From positions 558,001-622,000 of the forward strand of contig NZ_JARXWB010000001.1 of NCBI RefSeq assembly GCF_029892425.1: a DNA stretch of 64,000 nucleotides, read 5' to 3'. The position numbers were made by a program, and so were the translations under genes. The notes under the pieces are model-generated. The model saw only the letters and a list, made by a program, of their open reading frames with translations. It had not been told where the DNA came from and ran no database searches. The first letter of the stretch is position 1. Every line of letters starts with the position of its first letter. This document shows positions 1 through 6,567 of the stretch, one piece after another. The DNA is from Bradyrhizobium sp. BR13661 (GTDB lineage Bacteria > Pseudomonadota > Alphaproteobacteria > Rhizobiales > Xanthobacteraceae).

Positions 1-124
1 CAATCTCGACGAAGAGTCGGCCAATCTAAGTACGCTCCAGAACCAATACTCGGCGGCTTCCGCGCTGATCTCGGCGATCAACACGATGTACTCGGCGCTG
101 ATCACCGCCGTTCAGTCGTCGTAA
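1..124 (+). CDS. flgK: Flagellar hook-associated protein 1 (FlgK), C-terminal fragment
   Basis: Only the last 40 codons are present; the gene enters from the left edge and stops with TAA at 122-124. The readable tail, ending in SALITAVQSS, is Ala/Ser/Leu-rich and shows heptad-like amphipathic helix, as expected for the C-terminal D0 helix of FlgK that packs at the hook-filament junction. It is followed 18 bases later by a FlgL-like gene in the same direction, the usual flgK-flgL order, and this is the main reason for choosing FlgK over another hook protein. The identification rests on a short fragment plus context. Confidence 0.7.
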   Translation, partial: NLDEESANLSTLQNQYSAASALISAINTMYSALITAVQSS

Positions 125-142
125 GGCGAGGGAGCGGGCATC

Positions 143-1054
143 ATGGTCGCGATGCGGATCGCCACCTTTGCTCAGTCGAGCAAGATGATTTCCGACGCCA
201 TGCGCGTCGAGTCGGTCATGGCCAACGAGCAGGTTCAGGAGTCCTCCGGCGTCGTCTCGACCGATTTTGCGGGTTACGGCTCGAACGCGCAGCATGTCGT
301 CAATCTCCAGGTCTCGGTGACGCGCGCGCAGTCCTATGTCGATGCGGCGACGCTCGCCGACAGCAAGGTCCAGGTCATGTACTCGGCCGTCGGCTCCATG
401 ACCGACATCGTCACGCAGCTCCGCTCCCAGCTCAGCGCGGCGTCGACCGGAAGCTCGACCGAGACGACCTCGGTGATTTCCTCGGCCCAGCAGATGCTCC
501 AGGAGATGGGGTCGCTGATGAACACGCAATATGACGGCCAGTATGTCTTCGCCGGTGGCAAGACCGACACGGCACCGGTCGACCTCACCAGCTTTTCGTC
601 GGGGACGGGCTCGACCACCACGGCGGACACCAGCTACTACAAGGGCGATGACGAGATCGCCTCGGTGCGTGTCGCCAACGACGACACCGTGTCCTATGGT
701 GTGAACGCCGACAATTCGGCGTTCGAAGAAGTGATGCGCGTGCTGAAATTCGTGGCCAACAGCACCTCGCTGTCGTCCTCGGACATCTCCAGCGCGCTCA
801 ATCTCGCCAGCACGGCACTCGACGACACTGCAGCAGTGCAGGCCAAGCTCTCCAGCTCGGCGTCTTCGATCGAGACGGCGAGCGCGCGCCAGACCGACTA
901 CAAGAGCTATGCCGAGAGCCTGTCGAATGACCTCACCGGCGTCGATGTCGCCGCCATCACCGCCCAACTCTCGACCTACCAGGCGCAGCTCACCGCGTCC
1001 TATTCGGCGATGTCAAAAATCCTCAGCATGAACCTGGCGAGCTATCTGAAATAG
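143..1054 (+). CDS. flgL: Flagellar hook-associated protein 3 (FlgL)-like
   Basis: A 303-residue protein of the flagellin/FlgL family, acting at the junction between hook and filament after export by the flagellar type III apparatus. The N-terminal helix (residues about 1-60) and the C-terminal helix (about 255-303, ending KILSMNLASYLK) are the conserved D0/D1 flagellin ends. The middle is Ser/Thr-rich, with the short segment YVFAGGKTDTAPVDL typical of FlgL proteins. A purine-rich GAGGGAGCGGG precedes the ATG at 143; an alternative ATG at 152 (MRIATFAQSS) looks equally like a FlgL start. It lies 18 bases after the flgK end, probably in one operon. The last 32 bases overlap the convergent end of the ligase gene on the other strand. 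Confidence 0.85.
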   Translation: MVAMRIATFAQSSKMISDAMRVESVMANEQVQESSGVVSTDFAGYGSNAQHVVNLQVSVTRAQSYVDAATLADSKVQVMYSAVGSMTDIVTQLRSQLSAASTGSSTETTSVISSAQQMLQEMGSLMNTQYDGQYVFAGGKTDTAPVDLTSFSSGTGSTTTADTSYYKGDDEIASVRVANDDTVSYGVNADNSAFEEVMRVLKFVANSTSLSSSDISSALNLASTALDDTAAVQAKLSSSASSIETASARQTDYKSYAESLSNDLTGVDVAAITAQLSTYQAQLTASYSAMSKILSMNLASYLK

Positions 1055-2630
1055 GCTGGGCCTGTTCGGCCGCGATCCGCTCCATCGCTATGGTGCGGAG
1101 CTTTGCGCGCTGGATCTTGACGCCGTTGGCGCTGTCGGTGACCGGAAAGGCGTCCACGATGTAGATCCGCGCCGGCACCTTGTAGCCGGCGAGCCGCTCG
1201 CGCAGGCGTGCCGTCAGCGCATCCTGTTGTGGCGAGGTTCCTGCTGGAATGACGAAGGCGACGCAGCGCGCCTGGCCCTTCAGATCGACCGCGACGACTT
1301 GCGCATCGGCAACGCCCGCGCAGGCCTTGAGCTCGTCCTCGATCTCGCCGGGCGCGACCAGGAAGCCGCCGAGCCGCAAGGCATCGCCCGCGCGGGTCTC
1401 GTAGACGAAGGCGCCGCCGCGGATACGGCCGATGTCGCCGGTGCGGAAGAAGCCGTCCGCAGTGATCGCGTCGCGCGTCGCTTCTGGATTGTTGAAATAG
1501 CCGAGGAAGCACGACGGCGCGCGGATCTCGATCTCGCCGGAGACGCCCGGCGCCGCAAGCTCGCCGGTCTCGGTGTCGCGCACGCGAACCTGTGCGTCTG
1601 GTGACATCGGCCAGCCGCCGCCCTCGATGCGATCAGCGAAGGTATCGCTGTCGCGCGCGATCGAGAACAGCGCCTGCACCTCGCTGGAGCCATAGAGGCC
1701 GAACAGCGGCAGACCACGCGCCTGGGCCTCCGTAGCCAGCTCACGCCAGCCGGGCTGGAACGCAGCGAAGCCACAGACCTGGAGATGCGGGAACGGCCGC
1801 GGCGCTTCAGTGAGGGCGAGGATGCGGCGGAACATCTCGTCGGAGCCAAAGCTGTGCGTGATCCTGTGCTCGGTGAGGATCTTGAGTGCCGGCGCGGCCT
1901 CGAAGGCGTCGAGCACGTGGATGGTCGCGCCGGCGGCGATGAAGCCGAGCAGGCTCGTCATGCCAAAAGTGCCGCAGAACGGCAGCATCGCCAGCAGCGA
2001 GTGGCGCTGCGGGGAGAGCTGGAGCGCTCTGGCAACGGCCTTGGCGTGGCTCGCGAGCGTTCGCTGCGAATGCGCAACCAGTTTTGGTCCCTTGGTCGTG
2101 CCCGAAGTGGTGTAGAGCAGCACGGGCAGATCGACGTCGGCCTGGGAGGGGGCTGGAGGATAGGGCTCGTCGAAGGCGTCGAAGCGCACGCAGGGCCATT
2201 GTACCGCGATCGCATCCGCACCGACCACCGCGAGCTCTTGCAACGCGGGGACATCAGCCTTGGCGATGTCGGCGAGAATGGACTCGAAATCGATCGAGCG
2301 GAACGCCGCCTCGACCACCAACAGCTTTGCGCCTGATAGTTTCAGGAGGTGCACGACCTCTGCGCTGCGGTAGCGTGTATTGACGGCGGCGACGATCGCA
2401 CCCAGCCGGGCCGCGGCAAACAGCAGCGCGATCCATTCGACCCGGTTGAACAGCCAGACGGCAACCACGTCGCCCTTGCCGATGTCTCGTGCGGCCAGCC
2501 ACGCCGCCGTCTGCTCGATCTTTCCCGAGAATTCCGCGCGTGAGACGGGCGTGCCGTCGAACATGAAGGCGGGATCGGCGGCGATCTCCGATCCGATCAG
2601 CGAATGCAGTGAAACATCGTCGGCATGCAT
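1023..2630 (-). CDS. Acyl-CoA synthetase / AMP-dependent ligase
   Basis: A 535-residue ANL-superfamily enzyme, expected to activate a carboxylic acid with ATP as an acyl-AMP and transfer it to CoA. The P-loop-like A3 motif TTSGTTKGPK lies near residue 175, the A5 motif GLYGSSEVQALF near 310, the hinge region TGDIGRIRGG near 397, and a C-terminal lysine in GVKIQRAKLR fits the A10 adenylation lysine. The substrate cannot be read from sequence; the length fits medium- or long-chain or aryl acyl-CoA synthetases. It lies 33 bases downstream of upp on the same strand and may be cotranscribed, although the functions are unrelated. Its 3' end runs 32 bases into flgL on the opposite strand. Confidence 0.85.
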   Translation of the reverse strand: MHADDVSLHSLIGSEIAADPAFMFDGTPVSRAEFSGKIEQTAAWLAARDIGKGDVVAVWLFNRVEWIALLFAAARLGAIVAAVNTRYRSAEVVHLLKLSGAKLLVVEAAFRSIDFESILADIAKADVPALQELAVVGADAIAVQWPCVRFDAFDEPYPPAPSQADVDLPVLLYTTSGTTKGPKLVAHSQRTLASHAKAVARALQLSPQRHSLLAMLPFCGTFGMTSLLGFIAAGATIHVLDAFEAAPALKILTEHRITHSFGSDEMFRRILALTEAPRPFPHLQVCGFAAFQPGWRELATEAQARGLPLFGLYGSSEVQALFSIARDSDTFADRIEGGGWPMSPDAQVRVRDTETGELAAPGVSGEIEIRAPSCFLGYFNNPEATRDAITADGFFRTGDIGRIRGGAFVYETRAGDALRLGGFLVAPGEIEDELKACAGVADAQVVAVDLKGQARCVAFVIPAGTSPQQDALTARLRERLAGYKVPARIYIVDAFPVTDSANGVKIQRAKLRTIAMERIAAEQAQPISDSSPGSC

Positions 2631-2663
2631 GGCAACCGGAGTAGCCCGCCCGCGCAGACCTGT

Positions 2664-3299
2664 CTACTTGGTGCCGAACATCCGGTCGCCGGCATCGCCC
2701 AGGCCCGGCACGATGTAGCCGTGATCGTTGAGCCGTTCGTCGATCGCAGCCGTCCAGATCGGCACGTCGGGATGCTCGCTCTGGAATTTCGCAATGCCCT
2801 CGGGTGCCGATAGCAGGCAGACAAAGCGGATGTCGCGGGCGCCGCGGTCCTTGAGGAGGGAGGCGCCGGCGCTGGCCGAATTGCCGGTCGCCAGCATCGG
2901 GTCCATCAGGATGACGGTGCGGTCGGACAGGTCCTGCGGCGCCTTGAAGTAATATTCCACAGCCTGCAATGTGTCGGGATCGCGGTAGAGCCCGATATGG
3001 GCGATACGGGCCGAGGGCATCAGCGCCAGCATGCCGTCGAGGAAGCCGACGCCCGCGCGCAGGATCGGCGCCAGCGTGAGCTTCTTGCCGGCGATCTTCG
3101 GCGCCTGCATCGGCGAGATCGGCGTCTCGATCTCGACCAGCTCCAGTGGCAGGTCGCGCGTCACCTCGTAGCCCAGCAGCATCCCGATCTCGTTCAGGAT
3201 CTCCCGAAAACTCTTGGTCGAGCGGTCCTTCTCCCGCATCAGGGAAAGCTTGTGCTGGACCAGGGGATGGGCGACGACATTGACGCTGCTTGTGCTCAT
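2664..3299 (-). CDS. upp: Uracil phosphoribosyltransferase
   Basis: A 211-residue protein of normal family length. It catalyses uracil + PRPP to UMP + diphosphate in pyrimidine salvage, in the cytosol. The PRPP-binding loop is clear at about residues 132-142 ([11 protein letters not shown]), and the N-terminal block [12 protein letters not shown] and the C-terminal [13 protein letters not shown], which shapes the uracil site, are characteristic of Upp. The ATG at 3299 gives the usual N-terminus. It is the first gene of a short minus-strand unit, with the acyl-CoA synthetase 33 bases downstream. Confidence 0.97.
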   Translation of the reverse strand: MSTSSVNVVAHPLVQHKLSLMREKDRSTKSFREILNEIGMLLGYEVTRDLPLELVEIETPISPMQAPKIAGKKLTLAPILRAGVGFLDGMLALMPSARIAHIGLYRDPDTLQAVEYYFKAPQDLSDRTVILMDPMLATGNSASAGASLLKDRGARDIRFVCLLSAPEGIAKFQSEHPDVPIWTAAIDERLNDHGYIVPGLGDAGDRMFGTK

Positions 3300-3356
3300 G
3301 CAGCCGATCTAACACGGTTCCGCGAAGCGGCGCCAGATCGGCCGGGCCATTTTCCG

Positions 3357-3376
3357 CAGGGCGCGAAGCGCCCCTG
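3357..3376 (-). terminator. Short GC-rich hairpin after a small-gene operon
   Basis: GGGCGC, then GAA, then GCGCCC, extended by CAG/CTG on the outside, forms a strong stem about 17 bases after the stop of the last small gene on the minus strand and about 58 bases before upp. There is no T-run after it, so it is not a classical intrinsic terminator; it may separate the two units or only stabilise the 3' end. Confidence 0.35.
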
Positions 3377-3392
3377 GCCGGGCGATGGGGAT

Positions 3393-3518
3393 CTAGACGC
3401 CGAGGCCCCGCGCGGCGAGCGTGATCACGATCGTCAGGACCGCGCCCCAGACCAGGCTTAGTGCCATGGTCAGGATGATCGTGGCCGCATGCTCGAGATG
3501 TCCCTTGAGGAGCTGCAC
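3393..3518 (-). CDS. Small single-span membrane protein (hypothetical)
   Basis: A 41-codon ORF with GTG start (VQLLKGHLEHAATIILTMAL and on) and stop TAG at 3393-3395. Residues about 11-36 form one hydrophobic helix with a Trp near the middle (LVWGAVLTIVITL); the C-terminus is short and basic. It begins 2 bases after the stop of the preceding small ORF, so translation could be coupled. No family is recognised. It is the last member of a minus-strand string of four small genes. Confidence is moderate because of its size and the absence of a clear independent ribosome binding site. Confidence 0.4.
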   Translation of the reverse strand: MQLLKGHLEHAATIILTMALSLVWGAVLTIVITLAARGLGV

Positions 3519-3520
3519 GT

Positions 3521-3613
3521 CTAGCTGTCCGAGGCGGGCTCAGCCGTGGCGCGCAGGCCGAGCAGCAGCGCGGCCATCAACGCGAGCAGTATGGCGATCT
3601 TGAGCTCGATCAT
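3521..3613 (-). CDS. Very small single-span membrane peptide (hypothetical)
   Basis: A 30-codon ORF (MIELKIAILLALMAALLLGL, then a short polar tail ending PASDS). Residues 5-20 are a Leu/Ala-rich hydrophobic segment that could be one membrane span or a signal-like helix. It starts 6 bases after the stop of the 115-residue gene upstream and is followed 2 bases later by another small membrane ORF, which supports a real coupled string rather than chance. No family is recognised; the size resembles KdpF-like or other regulatory micropeptides, but no function can be claimed. Confidence 0.45.
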   Translation of the reverse strand: MIELKIAILLALMAALLLGLRATAEPASDS

Positions 3614-3619
3614 GGCGTG

Positions 3620-3967
3620 TTACCTCGCGGCGAGGCGCGCCAGAAACCGCCTGGCCTGTTCCGCAAGTACGATCAGCGGATTGCCGCGGTTCTCGATGTC
3701 GAGCTCGAAGGTCTCGCTGGGAAACACCAGCGCGCAGCGCGTTGGCGCGCTCTGACGATTGGCGAAATCGACGGCGGAGCTCTTGAGCAAGAACAGGCCG
3801 CCGGCGCGCCCGTTCGTCTCGCGCGCGACCCAGAGGCCTGCCTGGTTGCGGCCGATGAAGAAGGCCGGAATGGCAGTGCTGACGACGTCAGGGTCCAGCG
3901 GCTTGAGTTCTGCCGCCGGCACCTGCCGTGCCTGGCGATGAGGGGTTTGAAGAGCAATCGCGGCCAT
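3620..3967 (-). CDS. Conserved hypothetical protein with GRN-G-W-GGLF core (paralogue of 5279-5527)
   Basis: A 115-residue soluble protein. The core FFIGRNQAGLWVARETNG followed by GGLFLLKSSAVDFA is clearly related to VFVGRNHRGQWIAQEQNG and GGLFVSRAEAFKYA of the 82-residue protein at 5279-5527, so these are paralogues sharing a small beta-rich domain. The C-terminal part (FPSETFELDIENRGN) also aligns with LPREIELDMGSRPN of the paralogue. The chosen ATG at 3967 is preceded by GAGGAGG at good spacing; a longer reading from 3997 lacks this. I associate such proteins with Bradyrhizobium and relatives but know no assigned function. It belongs to a minus-strand unit 4207-3393. Confidence 0.7.
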   Translation of the reverse strand: MAAIALQTPHRQARQVPAAELKPLDPDVVSTAIPAFFIGRNQAGLWVARETNGRAGGLFLLKSSAVDFANRQSAPTRCALVFPSETFELDIENRGNPLIVLAEQARRFLARLAAR

Positions 3968-4015
3968 GGCGGCCTCCTCACACATCTGCAAGGTCATGAT
4001 GGTCTTTGCCGTCGG

Positions 4016-4207
4016 TCAGGCGTGGAGGTTCCAGACAAAGATTGTAGTCTTCAGTGCGATGAGCGCGGTGAGCACGCCGCCCATGGTGAGCGCGGCCAGC
4101 GCGCGCAACGCGACGCGCTTGAGCTGAGCCTTGCGCTCGCCAGAGATACGCATCGGGCGTTCGGCCCAGTTGAAGGGCCGTTCAAAGTCATGTGTCAGCA
4201 TCGACAT
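4016..4207 (-). CDS. Small membrane protein (hypothetical)
   Basis: 63 residues from the ATG at 4207 (MSMLTHDFERPFNWAERPMR and on). The N-terminal 35 residues are polar and basic; residues about 36-58 form one hydrophobic helix (ALAALTMGGVLTALIALKTT), with a short FVWNLHA tail. AAGGA precedes the start at about 8 bases; the open frame extends further upstream to 4324, but that part has no protein-like character and would cover the conserved upstream motif at 4311-4329. First gene of a unit with the 115-residue protein and two micropeptides. No family is recognised. Confidence 0.6.
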   Translation of the reverse strand: MSMLTHDFERPFNWAERPMRISGERKAQLKRVALRALAALTMGGVLTALIALKTTIFVWNLHA

Positions 4208-4310
4208 GTCGGAAGTCCTTGTCCCTGGGGCGACACGGCGGCCGCCCCAATCATGCCTCTCATGATGAGCATTGCCGCATAGGAATGCGAGACGGGCGCT
4301 GGTGCTGTCG

Positions 4311-4329
4311 CATAGGAACGCCATAAAGG
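4311..4329 (-). promoter_or_regulatory. Conserved upstream motif, copy A
   Basis: Read toward the gene: CCTTTATGGCGTTCCTATG, about 104-122 bases upstream of the start at 4207. The same sequence with few changes is found at 5635-5652, 6225-6243 and 6292-6310, each upstream of a different transcription unit. A partial second copy (CATAGGAATG) lies 33 bases away at 4278-4287, about three helical turns, on the same face of the DNA. The binding factor is unknown. Confidence 0.5.
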
Positions 4330-4335
4330 CGCGCT

Positions 4336-5253
4336 CTACGCGCCGAGGCCATCGATCAGCTCTTCGTCGGCAATCGCAACGAAGGCTCTCATGACCTCGG
4401 CCCGAGCCGCGTCATCCAGCGGCACGATCGGCAACCGTGTTGCCGGCGACATCAGGCCCAGCGTGCTCAGCGCATATTTGAGCGCGGACGGGCTTTCCTT
4501 GGAGAGGCAGGCGATCAGCGGGATCAGGCGCTTGTGCAGATAGCGCGCAGTTTGCAGGCGGCCTTGCCTAACTTGCGAGAAGATCGTGCGGCAGAGATCC
4601 GGCGCAATGTTGGAGATCTCCGAAATCGCGCCGTCACCGCCTCCGGCGAGGTAGCCGAAGGTAGTGGCGTCGTCGCCGGACAGCAGGCGAAAGCCCGTCG
4701 GCAGTAGCCGGCTGAGGCGCATCGGCCGGGCGACATCGCCGCTGCCATCGCGCAAGCCCACGAACTGGCGGGACTCGACCAGACGCAGAAGTGTCTCGTC
4801 GGCGAGCGGGCGCAACGTGCGGGAGGGCGCGTCGTGCAGGATCACGGGCAGGCCTGTCGAGCCGGCGATCGTGCGGAAATGCGCGAGCATGCCCTCCTGC
4901 ATCGGCTTGTTGTAGGAAGGCACCGCACACATGATGGCGTCGGCACCGGCCGCCTCCGCGCGCCGGGCAAGCTCGACGGCGCGGCTGGTCGCATTCGACA
5001 TGGCGCCCGCGATAACCCGCGCGCGACCGCGGGCGACGTCGACCGCGGCGCGAATGACGAGCGTCTGTTCGGCGGGCGAGAGCGTTGGTGCTTCGCCCGC
5101 TGTTTCGCAAACCACGAGCGCAGGAACACCCGCCGCGATCTGGCGCTCGCACTGCGCGGCGAATGCCTTGAGATCGATTCCATCCGACGCATCGAACGGC
5201 GACGGCAGATCGGGAATGAAGCCGGTAAACCAGGCTGAGGGAGGGATGAACAT
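4336..5253 (-). CDS. DapA-fold (dihydrodipicolinate synthase/N-acetylneuraminate lyase family) protein with altered active site
   Basis: A 305-residue TIM-barrel protein of the DapA/NanA family, normal length. Family landmarks are present: AGVPALVVCETAGEAPTLS (normally G-T-T-G-E-S), PSYNKPMQEGML (normally PYYNKPTQEG), ILHDAPSRTL (normally ILYNVPSRTG) and FVGLRDGSGD (normally IIGIKEATGD). Using E. coli DapA as the guide, Thr44 is kept (T51), Thr45 is Ala (A52), the catalytic Tyr133 is His (H140) and the Schiff-base Lys161 is Arg (R168, codon CGC at 4752-4750). A class I aldolase mechanism through lysine is therefore not possible as drawn, so this should not be called DapA. It may be a pseudoenzyme or use other chemistry. 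The ATG at 5253 follows 25 bases after the stop of the small gene upstream; both form one unit. Confidence 0.8.
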   Translation of the reverse strand: MFIPPSAWFTGFIPDLPSPFDASDGIDLKAFAAQCERQIAAGVPALVVCETAGEAPTLSPAEQTLVIRAAVDVARGRARVIAGAMSNATSRAVELARRAEAAGADAIMCAVPSYNKPMQEGMLAHFRTIAGSTGLPVILHDAPSRTLRPLADETLLRLVESRQFVGLRDGSGDVARPMRLSRLLPTGFRLLSGDDATTFGYLAGGGDGAISEISNIAPDLCRTIFSQVRQGRLQTARYLHKRLIPLIACLSKESPSALKYALSTLGLMSPATRLPIVPLDDAARAEVMRAFVAIADEELIDGLGA

Positions 5254-5278
5254 GGCTTGTCCGCCTGAAGGCGCCGGC

Positions 5279-5527
5279 TCAGGCGGCGCGCTGCGGCAGG
5301 TTGGGGCGGCTACCCATGTCGAGCTCGATCTCGCGCGGCAGCTCGACGATGGTCTCGGGATGCTGTCCGTTCTCGAACAATGCGTATTTGAAGGCCTCGG
5401 CACGGCTGACGAACAAGCCGCCGAACAGGCCGTTCTGCTCCTGGGCGATCCACTGACCCCGGTGGTTCCGGCCGACGAAAACGATACTTGAGAGGGCGCT
5501 GCACGAGGGAGGTTCGACGAATTTCAC
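5279..5527 (-). CDS. Small conserved hypothetical protein (paralogue of 3620-3967)
   Basis: 82 residues, GTG start at 5527 preceded by GGAAGGA at about 7 bases. The core VFVGRNHRGQWIAQEQNG, then GGLFVSRAEAFKYA, is shared with the 115-residue protein at 3620-3967. The pattern (short beta strands, G-R-N-x-x-G-x-W, then G-G-L-F, then an aromatic/Ala helix) suggests one compact domain of about 55 residues. No signal peptide or membrane span. First gene of the unit that also encodes the DapA-fold protein. Function unknown. Confidence 0.7.
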   Translation of the reverse strand: MKFVEPPSCSALSSIVFVGRNHRGQWIAQEQNGLFGGLFVSRAEAFKYALFENGQHPETIVELPREIELDMGSRPNLPQRAA

Positions 5528-5634
5528 GGAAATATTCCTTCCAATTGACGGACGCTGCGGGATCTCGTCCCGTCATCGCCCGATCAATATCTTGCTCAAT
5601 GGATATGATTTCGAGAGAGAGCGCGCGGCGATCT

Positions 5635-5652
5635 CATAGGAACGCCATAAGG
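5635..5652 (-). promoter_or_regulatory. Conserved upstream motif, copy B
   Basis: Read toward the gene: CCTTATGGCGTTCCTATG, about 108-125 bases upstream of the GTG at 5527. It is nearly identical to copy A over 17 bases, while surrounding sequence is unrelated, so it looks like a protein-binding or promoter element rather than a duplicated gene remnant. Confidence 0.5.
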
Positions 5653-5664
5653 CCTCGTACCCGC

Positions 5665-6132
5665 TCAGCCGATATTCTCGCAGGCGACCGGCTCATACAG
5701 CGCATCCGGGGCAGGGCGCACGCTGGGAACGCTCGGCCGAGAGACGTCCACGGCCAGTGCCTGGACTTCGATAAAGGCCGACAGCAGCGCGATCGCAAGA
5801 TCGCCGTGGCAGCCTTCGACGGCCGCGTCGAGCCAGTCAGGCAGTTCGCGTTCACGCGACAGCGCGCAATGCCATTCGCCTTCGTCATAGGCGATACGGC
5901 GGACGTGCCACAGCGGCAGCTCGAGCTCCATCAGCGCCAGCGCGGCATCGGTCCAGGCCCCCGCATCGATCAGCTGCATCAGGCGCGCCGTGCGCTCGCT
6001 TTGGCGGAGTGAGGGGATTCGTCGGCAGGCCTTGTCCATGATCTCGCGCATCAGCGGACCGGTCATGCCTTGCGCGTTGCGCAGGCGCTCGCTGAGGGAT
6101 GGTGGATCGAAATGGCGGAAAGCGACGGTCAT
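5665..6132 (-). CDS. Conserved hypothetical protein
   Basis: 155 residues, soluble and acidic, mostly helical. Notable stretches are RIPSLRQSERTARLMQLIDAG (cut here: RIPSLRQSERTARLM) and ALALMELELPLWHVRRIAYD, with a central WHCALSRERELPDWLDAAVE. No cysteine cluster, nucleotide-binding loop or membrane span is visible. AGGA lies about 8 bases before the ATG. It is the only gene of its unit and carries the shared upstream motif (copy C) 93-111 bases before the start. I recognise it only as the kind of protein conserved among Bradyrhizobium-type genomes; no function is proposed. Confidence 0.6.
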   Translation of the reverse strand: MTVAFRHFDPPSLSERLRNAQGMTGPLMREIMDKACRRIPSLRQSERTARLMQLIDAGAWTDAALALMELELPLWHVRRIAYDEGEWHCALSRERELPDWLDAAVEGCHGDLAIALLSAFIEVQALAVDVSRPSVPSVRPAPDALYEPVACENIG

Positions 6133-6224
6133 GGCAGCGTCCTGGAATGGGCGTCGGTCAGTCGGCCGGCCTCTTCAGGATGGTGGGACGGGCATTGGAA
6201 AACGAGATGGAATGGGGCCGGGAG

Positions 6225-6243
6225 ATATAGGAATTTCATAAAG
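6225..6243 (-). promoter_or_regulatory. Conserved upstream motif, copy C
   Basis: Read toward the gene: CTTTATGAAATTCCTATAT, 93-111 bases upstream of the ATG at 6132. It differs from copies A and B only in the central bases and ends. Confidence 0.5.
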
Positions 6244-6291
6244 ACGGGGAGGGGGCATCAGGGGCGCGGCCACGCGGCCGGCCGGATCGCT

Positions 6292-6310
6292 CTTTATGGA
6301 ATTCCTATAT
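6292..6310 (+). promoter_or_regulatory. Conserved upstream motif, copy D (kdp side)
   Basis: CTTTATGGAATTCCTATAT on the plus strand, 163-181 bases upstream of the first kdp ORF. The core is a near-palindrome around GAATTC. Copies C and D are divergent and 48 bases apart, so one factor could act on both directions. Confidence 0.5.
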
Positions 6311-6398
6311 TTTTGTCATAGCCCTCGTCTCGAAAACCTATGGCGGCAGTGGCACTTCACCGCTGTGAAAATCCTGGTCGGCGCTACGTGGATCGATT

Positions 6399-6412
6399 TT
6401 GATCCATCGCAA
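6399..6412 (+). promoter_or_regulatory. FixK2-type box upstream of kdp
   Basis: TTGATCCATCGCAA fits the Bradyrhizobium FixK2 consensus TTG(A/C)-N6-(T/G)CAA exactly. Its centre is about 67 bases before the ATG at 6473, so a site centred near -41 would put the transcription start about 27 bases before the first small ORF. This consensus is short and not palindromic in its central bases, so chance occurrence is possible. Confidence 0.45.
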
Positions 6413-6472
6413 GATGTCCGTCCAAAACTACGGAATAGTTGCGCCAGGACTGAGCGCAACGAGGAGTATCCC

Positions 6473-6556
6473 ATGATGGACATTCTCATGTTGGCGCTGG
6501 CTGCGGCGTTCTTCGCGCTGGCGATCGGTTACACCTACGCCTGCGAACGGCTGTGA
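6473..6556 (+). CDS. Small membrane peptide at the head of the kdp operon
   Basis: 27 residues: MMDILMLALAAAFFALAIGY followed by TYACERL. One hydrophobic span and a short charged C-terminus. GAGGAG about 7 bases before the ATG is the best ribosome binding site of the operon. Very similar peptides (M-D-I-x-M-L-A-L... ending C-E/D-R-L) are found ahead of kdpF/kdpA in other bacteria, as I recall, so it is probably a real accessory peptide of the Kdp transporter. Function is not established. Confidence 0.6.
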   Translation: MMDILMLALAAAFFALAIGYTYACERL

Positions 6557-6567
6557 CGGAGCGCATC

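Larger units (their letters stand above)
6133..6472. other. 340-bp divergent control region between a small-protein gene and kdp
   Basis: No gene is visible. It holds two divergent copies of the shared 18-bp motif (6225-6243 minus, 6292-6310 plus), a GC-rich palindromic stretch between them (GGCCACGCGGCCGGCC, about 6269-6284), and a FixK-type box at 6399-6412. A strong ribosome binding site (GAGGAG) lies just before the ATG at 6473. Confidence 0.6.

Noticed and set aside
26..967. Long minus-strand open frame opposite flgL
   Set aside because: Arg/Gly/His-rich low-complexity protein with no family features; it is the mirror of the third-codon GC bias of flgL.
4208..4324. 39-residue N-terminal extension of the small membrane protein at 4016-4207
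   Set aside because: The extension has no protein-like character, covers the conserved upstream motif, and the ATG at 4207 has a ribosome binding site.
6350..6365. Possible sigma-54 promoter (TGGCAC at 6350-6355) before kdp
   Set aside because: The -24 box is good, but the -12 position reads CGCTG instead of TTGC(A/T), so the match fails.
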